Positions 1 through 4,760 of a stretch of 5,729 nucleotides of DNA are shown piece after piece. The number at the start of each line of letters is the position of its first letter. Within the stretch, counting starts at the first letter, position 1. The translations under genes and the position numbers were made by a program. Source of the DNA: Actinomycetes bacterium (GTDB taxonomy: Bacteria; Actinomycetota; Humimicrobiia; JAHJRV01); assembly GCA_030640275.1 (NCBI GenBank), contig DAOWJR010000079.1, positions 1 through 5,729 on the forward strand, given 5' to 3'. The notes under the pieces are model-generated. The model did not search any database, had not been told where the DNA came from, and saw only the letters and a program-made list of their open reading frames with translations.

Positions 1-332
1 AGGGAAGTAAAGCGATAGCATTCTTTATATCAGCATTTTTAATTGGATTAGTAATTTCTATATTAGAACTTGCTTGTACTGGACAAATTTATCTTCCAAC
101 AATTGTTTATGTATCTACAATTCCCAATTTAAAATTTCAAGCGTATCTTTATCTGATTTTATATAATTTGATGTTTATCCTACCTTTAATAATTATTTTT
201 ATTTTCTATTACATTGGAGCAACTTCAAAGAAAATTGAACATGCTATAAAAGGAAATGTATCTAAAATAAAGTTAATAACTGGTTTATTTTTCCTAACAT
301 TATCAGCTTTTTTGATAATCAACATCATATAA
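1..332 (+). CDS. CcdA/DsbD-type membrane thiol-disulfide transporter, C-terminal part (5' truncated by window edge)
   Basis: An open frame runs from base 3 to a TAA at 330-332 and gives 109 residues; the start lies outside the window. The product is strongly hydrophobic, with three likely membrane segments at about residues 4-24, 48-70 and 90-109 of the visible part. The first ends in ELACTGQIYLPT (Cys25 of the fragment), which resembles the conserved Cys-Thr-Gly motif of the second half of CcdA/DsbD transmembrane domains. In that family a pair of membrane cysteines passes electrons from cytoplasmic thioredoxin to the outer face of the membrane. The partner cysteine would lie upstream and cannot be seen. 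A basic loop (about residues 72-88, KKIEHAIKGNVSKIK) separates the last two segments. The gene converges on the LysR gene, so it is not in the selenium operon. The family call rests on one motif plus topology; another polytopic membrane protein remains possible. Confidence 0.6.
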   Translation, partial: GSKAIAFFISAFLIGLVISILELACTGQIYLPTIVYVSTIPNLKFQAYLYLILYNLMFILPLIIIFIFYYIGATSKKIEHAIKGNVSKIKLITGLFFLTLSAFLIINII

Positions 333-530
333 AATTTTTAAAAAATCCCATTCTTTCCCATGAATTAATTATTTATATTGATATAAATCTATTGTGCTGA
401 AAAAAGTAACATTTTAAGGAGAGGATTATTACTTTTTCTTATTAAAGTTAGAAGGTTAAAACTTTCACTCTTACTATATATATTTACATATAAGAGCAAG
501 CTTTTGAGAATGGAGAGTATTATTTTATAA
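333..530. other. Convergent intergenic region, no gene seen
   Basis: This 198-nt stretch lies between the stop of the CcdA-like gene and the stop of the LysR gene. It holds an 8-bp perfect inverted repeat with a 2-nt loop (371-378 and 381-388). It also holds a hairpin with CTCTTA/TAAGAG arms around 469-495. Neither has a GC-rich stem followed by a T-run, so neither is a convincing intrinsic terminator. A good Shine-Dalgarno-like AAGGAGAGG at 416-424 is not followed by any usable start codon. No open frame of useful size was found on either strand. Confidence 0.6.
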
Positions 531-1454
531 TTAGCTACCATAAAGGTTGTGTATTAAATTAAAAGAAGAATATGACAATATAAGATTAATAAATTTATTT
601 AAAAGTAGGGTTATTTCTATCTTCTTATTTCTAACCAAAAAAAGCTTTCTTTTAACCTCTAAGTTTTTGAATTTTATCTCTGATATCTCTTCACATTGAA
701 GGGCTCTTCGAGCAGCAAATTTTGAAACTATTGTGATACCCAAATTTGCTTGAGCTGCATTTATTACTGCTTGCGAGCTTCCAAGTATGAGGAAGGCATT
801 TAATTCATCTAATGATATGTTATGATTTTTTAATTCCCTTTCAAAAGTAAGTCTAGTTCCTGAGTCCTTTTCTCTCATTATGAAAGGTATATTTTTAATA
901 TCACTGATATTAAAAATATTTCCTGATTGTTTAACAAAATCATTTGAAGCAATAAATATTAGCTCATCATCAACAAACTCTTTAAATTCAATATCTTCAT
1001 TTTCAATTTTTACTCCTACAATTCCTATATCATAAATTCCATCTTTCACAGCATCTATTACTTTTAAAGAATCACTAATAAATAACTTTATATCTGCCTG
1101 TGGATAAAGTTTTTTGAACTTGCCTATCAAAAAAGGAAGAACTTGCTCACCAGGTATAGTGCTACAACAGATATTTACTTTTCCCTTTAGTATTTCTTCT
1201 TCAATCCTTATTGCTTTAAGAAGATTTTTATGTTCAGATATTATCTTTTTTGCATATTTATAAGTTTTTTTTCCAGTCTTAGTTAATCTTATAGTTTTAG
1301 TAGTTCTATCTAAAAGCTTAGTATCTAATTCATCCTCTAATGCTTGTAACTGCATAGATAGAGCAGGTTGAGAGACTCTAAGTTTTTTAGCAGCTTTTGA
1401 AAAACTTTTACAACCTACTATCTCTATAAAACTATTTAATTGAATAATATTCAA
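531..1454 (-). CDS. LysR-family transcriptional regulator, selenium-metabolism-associated type
   Basis: The 307-residue product has the usual LysR length. The N-terminal winged helix-turn-helix spans about residues 1-60, with the typical signature SFSKAAKKLRVSQPALS (17-33) and the LEDEL...LLDR segment. A linker helix covers about 61-90. A periplasmic-binding-protein-like effector domain follows from about 92 to 295, with the ligand-loop motif STIPGE at 98-103 and REKDSGTR at 194-201. STIPGE plus the position directly behind selD and a TusA-like gene match the LysR regulators found beside selenium genes in anaerobes. The start is TTG at 1452-1454, not ATG, supported by AAGGAG 7 nt upstream. 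The start overlaps the preceding stop (TTGA), so the two genes are probably translationally coupled. Unusual are two adjacent cysteines (96-97) just before the ligand loop. The inferred role is control of the selenium operon, perhaps of its own operon; the effector is unknown. Confidence 0.88.
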   Translation of the reverse strand: MNIIQLNSFIEIVGCKSFSKAAKKLRVSQPALSMQLQALEDELDTKLLDRTTKTIRLTKTGKKTYKYAKKIISEHKNLLKAIRIEEEILKGKVNICCSTIPGEQVLPFLIGKFKKLYPQADIKLFISDSLKVIDAVKDGIYDIGIVGVKIENEDIEFKEFVDDELIFIASNDFVKQSGNIFNISDIKNIPFIMREKDSGTRLTFERELKNHNISLDELNAFLILGSSQAVINAAQANLGITIVSKFAARRALQCEEISEIKFKNLEVKRKLFLVRNKKIEITLLLNKFINLILSYSSFNLIHNLYGS

Positions 1455-1675
1455 TAGCTATCTCCTTGATTAATTAATAGATGATAAATATCGTCTTTTT
1501 TCTCAATTTTGAATTTATAACTGATACTCTTTAAAAGTCTACTTATATTTTCAACTGAAACTTCAGTATCTATTAATACTAAAATTGGCTCATTAATTTT
1601 TCCTTCCAAAGCTTTTTTTGTTTTTATAACTGGAAGTGGACAGGAAAGACCTCTGACGTCGATTTCTTTTACCAT
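1451..1675 (-). CDS. TusA-like sulfurtransferase (SirA/YedF N-terminal domain type), stand-alone
   Basis: The product is a 74-residue single-domain protein of the TusA/SirA fold. It begins with the diagnostic IDVRGLSCPLPVIKTKKAL, carrying the CPxP motif at residues 12-15; Cys12 matches the persulfide-carrying cysteine of TusA. The start is placed at ATG 1673-1675 because AAAGGAG lies 7 nt upstream and homologues begin close to the IDVRG segment; an in-frame upstream ATG that would add eight residues lacks such support. The gene follows selD by 86 nt and overlaps lysR by 4 nt, so the three appear co-transcribed. TusA proteins hand sulfur from protein to protein as a persulfide, and YedF relatives accompany selenium genes. 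Selenium YedF proteins usually also carry a C-terminal DsrE-like domain, which is missing here. Inferred role: sulfur or selenium carrier near SelD. Ordinary tRNA-thiolation TusA is the alternative. Confidence 0.85.
   Translation of the reverse strand: MVKEIDVRGLSCPLPVIKTKKALEGKINEPILVLIDTEVSVENISRLLKSISYKFKIEKKDDIYHLLINQGDSY
1462..1467 (-). promoter_or_regulatory. Ribosome binding site for the TTG-started LysR gene
   Basis: On the minus strand AAGGAG sits inside the last codons of the TusA-like gene, 7 nt before the TTG start at 1452-1454. It is the evidence that the TTG is the true start. Confidence 0.75.
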
Positions 1676-1682
1676 TTTTATT

Positions 1683-1689
1683 CTCCTTT
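1683..1689 (-). promoter_or_regulatory. Ribosome binding site of the TusA-like gene
   Basis: The minus strand reads AAAGGAG, 7 nt before the ATG at 1673-1675. This decides in favour of the shorter, 74-residue product over the version starting eight codons upstream, whose frame would include this site. Confidence 0.8.
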
Positions 1690-1761
1690 CTTCTAACAAT
1701 TAAAATAGGATTAATGCTTATTTTATAAAACCTCTTTTCAGAATGATATTTTTAAATATTT

Positions 1762-2802
1762 CTAAGTGAGTTTTATAGTACCTTCTTTCCCTTTAACAAT
1801 TTCGCCTACAATTACATTAGTTTTTACACCCTCTTCGTCTAATCTTTGAATTAATAAGTCAGATTTTTTACTTGAAACTGATATCAGTAGCCCTCCCGAT
1901 GTTTGAGGATCACATAATATATCCATTAATACATTATCCTTAGCAGGTTCTCCTTTTATAAAATTTTTAACAAATCTTATGTTCTCATGAGTTCCTGCAG
2001 GAACAAATCCAATTTGAGCAAGCTCTAAAGCTTTAGGATATACAGGTATTTTTTTAGTGTAAATTCTTGCTGATTTATTACTTGCTTTAAGCATTATAAA
2101 AAGATGACCCAAAAGTCCAAAACCAGTTATATCAGTACAAGCATTTACACCAACTTCAATCATAACTTCAGATGCTTTTTCATTTAGAGTTCTTGCATTA
2201 TCAATTGCATCCATCATCTCTTCTTCTGTTATAATCTCACCTTTTAGTGATGTAGCTAAAATTCCCAATCCAATAGGTTTAGTTAGAATTAGTTTGTCAC
2301 CAATTTTTGCATCAGCACTTGTCACAATTTTTTCTGGATGACTTATTCCTGTTACTGCATAACCGAATTTTGGTTCCTTATCTTCTAAACTATGTCCCCC
2401 GACTACAACAGCACCTGATTCTTCTATCTTGTCTCTTCCACCTTTTAATATTTCTTCTAAAACCCAATGTCCTAACTTTGGTGGAAAAGCTACAAGACTA
2501 AGAGCTGTAATAGGTTTACCACCCATAGCGTATACATCACTTAAAGCATTAGCTGCAGCTATTTGTCCAAAAAGATATGGACTATCCACAATTGGTGTAA
2601 AAAAATCAACTGTTTGCACTAAAACTGTGTCTTTGTTAATTTTGAAAGCAGCAGCATCATCACCGTGTTCAGTTCCCACAAGAAGTTCATCAACTCTACC
2701 TAATGGTACCTCTTTCATTATCTCTTTTAAATCAGTGGCACTAATTTTTGCAGCACAACCACTTTTAGTTGAATATTGAGTAAGTTGTATTTTTTCTTTC
2801 AT
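1762..2802 (-). CDS. selD: Selenide, water dikinase (selenophosphate synthetase)
   Basis: SelD makes selenophosphate from selenide and ATP. This is the selenium donor for selenocysteine, 2-selenouridine in tRNA and selenium-containing molybdenum hydroxylases. The 346-residue product matches the usual length (E. coli about 347). The glycine-rich N-terminal segment carries the catalytic pair as SGCAAK (Cys16, Lys19). Cys16 is encoded by TGT, so this is the cysteine form, not the selenocysteine form. The ATP/metal residues of the PurM/AIRS fold are present: GDDAAAF (47-53), QTVDFF (Asp66), NALSDVYAMGG (Asp89) and GGHSLEDKEP (135-144). The C-terminal AIRS_C half contains TDITGFGLLGH and CDPQTSGGLL. 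The start is ATG with GGAG 5 nt upstream (2808-2811); the stop is TAG. It heads the run selD, TusA-like, lysR. The second cysteine that E. coli has two residues after the catalytic one is alanine here. Confidence 0.97.
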   Translation of the reverse strand: MKEKIQLTQYSTKSGCAAKISATDLKEIMKEVPLGRVDELLVGTEHGDDAAAFKINKDTVLVQTVDFFTPIVDSPYLFGQIAAANALSDVYAMGGKPITALSLVAFPPKLGHWVLEEILKGGRDKIEESGAVVVGGHSLEDKEPKFGYAVTGISHPEKIVTSADAKIGDKLILTKPIGLGILATSLKGEIITEEEMMDAIDNARTLNEKASEVMIEVGVNACTDITGFGLLGHLFIMLKASNKSARIYTKKIPVYPKALELAQIGFVPAGTHENIRFVKNFIKGEPAKDNVLMDILCDPQTSGGLLISVSSKKSDLLIQRLDEEGVKTNVIVGEIVKGKEGTIKLT

Positions 2803-2896
2803 AATTTCTCCAGTATTTTTATGTAATTTCTTTTTTATTGGAATTTTATATTTCTTTTAAAAATATTAATAAGTTTTAAAAAATATTAAAATTATA

Positions 2897-2910
2897 TTAT
2901 TTATAAATAA
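2897..2910. repeat. 14-bp perfect palindrome just downstream of the candidate selD start site
   Basis: TTATTTATAAATAA equals its own reverse complement. It would occupy about +4 to +17 of the predicted transcript, a place where an operator could block transcription. The composition is all A/T, so chance occurrence is quite possible; binding by the neighbouring LysR protein is only a guess. Confidence 0.3.
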
Positions 2911-2920
2911 AAATTATGTA

Positions 2921-2949
2921 ATTATAAGTTATTTTTATAATAAATTCAA
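2921..2949 (-). promoter_or_regulatory. Candidate sigma-A-type promoter for selD-tusA-like-lysR
   Basis: On the minus strand TTGAAT (2944-2949) and a perfect TATAAT (2921-2926) are separated by exactly 17 nt. A transcript would start near 2914 and have an untranslated leader of about 112 nt before the selD ATG. Sequence this rich in A+T gives chance matches, so the call is tentative. Confidence 0.45.
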
Positions 2950-3144
2950 AAAATTAGATAATTTTAATGTAGATTATTATAATAAAAGAGAAAATCTTGA
3001 AATTATATTTATATATCCTAAAAAATAGAATAAATAGTGTGATAAAAGGATAAAAAATGTAATGAGAAGTTTTATTTATGATTTTCTTATTAATTATCTT
3101 TTATATATTAAAGAAGTTAAAAGAAGATAATCCAGGAATCAAAG

Positions 3145-4218
3145 TTAATCAGGAAGAAATAATTTGGTAATATATGGGGATGTGCAGGCTGAGAGAAGAG
3201 CACTATAATTTAATTTAAATCTTATTTCCTGGTTTAACTCGATCTCTTGAGAAGATTTTGTAACATCCAAAACTAAATGGTCACTACTTGCACCAATAAT
3301 TTCGACTCCATTAACAAGTGGAGTTAATCCTTTTATATCTACATCCTGTTTACCAAGTGCTAATATTGCTCTTTTTATTATACCTATATCAATAAATTCT
3401 GGGATATTTCCGAAAGCATTCCTCCCTAATTTTCCTTTTGGCAAGGAAGGTTTTTCTTTAAACTCAATAATTTGAGCAACTAAGATAAAAGTATCCTGAT
3501 AGGTCACGGGTACTATTCTATTACCACTTACATCTGTTCCAGTGAGTATTGCTTCACCAACTCTGAATTGATTTATTCCAGATGGTATTTCCTTATTCTC
3601 AATGAGCTTTAGAGCACTAGTATTACCTCCAGAAACAACAGGTATTTTTATATTAAAAAAATCTTCTAATTCATTTTTTAAATCAATCAATTCTTTCATA
3701 TTTTTATAGGTAGGTAAAATACCTGAAAAGCATGCAAGATTAGTGCCAATTCCTGATAATATAACTCCATCCAATTTTAAAATCTGTCTAATATAATCTT
3801 TTGTGTCTTTTGGTAATATACCTTCTCTTAATTCACCTAAATCTATCATCAAAATAATTTTATGAATTTTACCCCTTTTCTTAGATATCTCTGAGATACT
3901 TCTTATAGTATTAATTTCTGAGTTTAGGCTTATATCAGCTATCTCAACTACATTTTCCAACTCGCTTTCCATAGGTATTCTTAAAAGCATTAGTTCTTTT
4001 TTATAACCTGAACTTCTTATTTTCTTTAGATTATCTAATCTAGAATCCCCAATAAATTTTACTCCTCCTTTAAGCATTGCCTTGGCAATCTCAGGCATTC
4101 CACAACATCCTTTAGTAACCCCAACAACTTCGATTCCATTCTCATTACAAAGATTAGTAATGTATCTTGCATTTTTCTCAATCTTATTTAAATCAACAAT
4201 CAGATAAGGATATCTCAT
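3145..4218 (-). CDS. orr: PLP-dependent ornithine racemase-type enzyme (alanine/ornithine racemase family)
   Basis: The 357-residue product has the N-terminal PLP-binding TIM barrel of alanine-racemase-like enzymes. YPYLIVDLNKIEKNAR opens the barrel; VTKGCCG (34-40) carries Lys36, the likely Schiff-base lysine. Further family blocks are GDSRLDNLKKI, LLRIPM, ADISLNSE, MIDLGELREGI, GTNLACFSG, VSGGNTSAL, RVGEAILTG, ALGKQDVD and GASSDHLVLDV. These match clostridial ornithine racemase (Orr), which interconverts L- and D-ornithine so that D-ornithine can enter the aminomutase branch of ornithine fermentation. The start is ATG with GGGGAG 6 nt upstream (4225-4230); the stop is TAA. No aminomutase, dehydrogenase or thiolase genes of that pathway are visible, so the substrate is not proven; alanine or another amino acid is possible. 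It is on the same strand as selD, 342 nt upstream of it, and divergent from metG. The enzyme should be cytoplasmic. Confidence 0.82.
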   Translation of the reverse strand: MRYPYLIVDLNKIEKNARYITNLCNENGIEVVGVTKGCCGMPEIAKAMLKGGVKFIGDSRLDNLKKIRSSGYKKELMLLRIPMESELENVVEIADISLNSEINTIRSISEISKKRGKIHKIILMIDLGELREGILPKDTKDYIRQILKLDGVILSGIGTNLACFSGILPTYKNMKELIDLKNELEDFFNIKIPVVSGGNTSALKLIENKEIPSGINQFRVGEAILTGTDVSGNRIVPVTYQDTFILVAQIIEFKEKPSLPKGKLGRNAFGNIPEFIDIGIIKRAILALGKQDVDIKGLTPLVNGVEIIGASSDHLVLDVTKSSQEIELNQEIRFKLNYSALLSACTSPYITKLFLPD

Positions 4219-4242
4219 ATTTAACTCCCCTATTTAATCAAG

Positions 4243-4248
4243 ATTATA
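4243..4248 (-). promoter_or_regulatory. Possible -10 box of the racemase gene
   Basis: The minus strand reads TATAAT about 24 nt upstream of the start codon, which would give a leader of roughly 18 nt including the GGGGAG site. The hexamer 17 nt further upstream (GCATAT) is a poor -35 match, so the promoter would be weak, activator-dependent, or not real. Confidence 0.25.
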
Positions 4249-4304
4249 AATTGATAGATAATAATATATGCACGTCGTTTTTTCTCTATTTGTATGATTT
4301 TTAC

Positions 4305-4334
4305 AATAGATAATATATATTTGTATTATCTATT
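4305..4334. repeat. 11-bp perfect inverted repeat, candidate operator
   Basis: AATAGATAATA (4305-4315) and its exact reverse complement (4324-4334) flank an 8-nt spacer. Ten of the eleven bases, ATAGATAATA, recur in direct orientation at 4254-4263, nearer the racemase start. The stem has almost no G/C and is not a terminator. The symmetric arms and extra half-site look like a binding site for a dimeric regulator. Confidence 0.45.
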
Positions 4335-4392
4335 ATAACTTTGTTTTTAATTTTTTATTAGTTTTTTCTCCTATCTTTATAAAAGATTGTTC

Positions 4393-4468
4393 TTTGCCAG
4401 AAATAATTGAATTGATGCTAATGTAAATTCATGGAAGTAATTTTTTGCAAAAAATAGTTGAATTAATA
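4393..4468. repeat. Imperfect 25-nt direct repeat
   Basis: The stretches 4393-4417 and 4444-4468 agree at 20 of 25 positions, sharing TTTGC, AAATA and TTGAATT in register, with a 51-nt period. No function is apparent; it could be a decayed duplication or a pair of protein-binding sites. Confidence 0.35.
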
Positions 4469-4585
4469 ATATATATTTTTACAGAAACCTATTCACTACC
4501 AGGTATAAAATAATTAAAACTACTAAAAATTTAGAAAAAAGTTTAGTATATTTAAGTAAGAAGTATAAAAAATTGTAATTTCTAT

Positions 4586-4591
4586 TATAAT
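4586..4591 (+). promoter_or_regulatory. Possible -10 box for metG
   Basis: A perfect TATAAT lies about 170 nt before the metG start, but no good -35 hexamer is found at 16-19 nt spacing and there is no TG extension. It is a weak candidate only. Confidence 0.2.
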
Positions 4592-4628
4592 TAGTTTTAA
4601 ATAAAAAAACCTTTGAGAATGCGTTATT

Positions 4629-4736
4629 GTGCGGGAGCTTATAAAAATTCATCAGGAAATAATGAGAGAAACTGTTTCTGAACTTTTGGAAAGATTAAAT
4701 GAAAGAGAAATAAAGGTGAAATATTTATACCAGTAA
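4629..4736 (+). CDS. Short unknown ORF directly upstream of metG (small gene or gene remnant)
   Basis: From GTG 4629 to TAA 4734-4736 there are 35 codons, rich in Glu, Arg, Lys and Leu, with a segment (RETVSELLERLNEREIKVKY) that looks like an amphipathic helix. Its base composition is more gene-like than the surrounding spacer. An internal ATG at 4662 has AGGA close upstream and would give 24 residues. The stop is only 24 nt from the metG ATG, an operon-like distance. I do not recognise the product. It may be a small peptide translated ahead of metG, the degraded tail of a lost upstream gene, or chance. Confidence 0.27.
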   Translation: MRELIKIHQEIMRETVSELLERLNEREIKVKYLYQ

Positions 4737-4760
4737 GTTTTATAATTGAGAGGAAATAAA

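Larger units (their letters stand above)
2803..3144. other. AT-rich leader/intergenic region upstream of selD
   Basis: This 342-nt gap separates the racemase gene from selD on the same strand. It holds a candidate promoter (2921-2949), a 14-bp perfect palindrome TTATTTATAAATAA (2897-2910) and an imperfect AT tandem repeat (2855-2869 and 2874-2889). No recognised riboswitch, tRNA or convincing intrinsic terminator was found. The gap and promoter suggest that selD is transcribed separately from the racemase gene. A 30-codon plus-strand ORF at its edge (3078-3170) is not called as a gene. Confidence 0.6.
4219..4760. other. Divergent intergenic region between the racemase gene and metG
   Basis: These 542 nt hold three copies of ATAGATAATA (two forming an inverted repeat), a 25-nt imperfect direct repeat, a 7-bp inverted repeat (TACTAAA at 4521-4527, TTTAGTA at 4542-4548), weak -10 boxes for both flanking genes and a 35-codon ORF near metG. 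No T-box leader (the conserved GGGTGG-type T-box sequence is absent), SAM riboswitch or tRNA gene was recognised. Confidence 0.6.

Noticed and set aside
416..424. Strong Shine-Dalgarno-like AAGGAGAGG after the CcdA-like gene
   Set aside because: No ATG, GTG or TTG follows at usable distance, and the nearest frame closes after a few codons; at most it is a trace of a lost gene.
469..495. Hairpin CTCTTA/TAAGAG as a bidirectional terminator between convergent genes
   Set aside because: The stem is short and AT-rich with a bulge, and neither side has a clear T-run, so it does not meet the intrinsic terminator pattern.
503..512. TTTGAGAATG shared with 4612-4621
   Set aside because: The match is only 10 nt with no extension on either side; chance is the simplest explanation.
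1439..1453. Selenocysteine readthrough of the TGA ending the TusA-like gene
   Set aside because: Only four further codons follow before TAA, no cysteine-homologue position lies there, and the TGA is part of a normal stop/start overlap.
2307..2501. Plus-strand 64-residue open frame
   Set aside because: It lies wholly inside selD on the opposite strand, has no family resemblance and no suitable ribosome binding site; it is a shadow of selD.
2429..2779. Plus-strand 116-residue open frame
   Set aside because: It is antisense to the conserved N-terminal half of selD and follows its codon pattern; there is no independent evidence for a gene.
4219..4760. T-box or SAM riboswitch ahead of metG
   Set aside because: The conserved T-box sequence and the GC-rich helices of SAM riboswitches are absent from the spacer.
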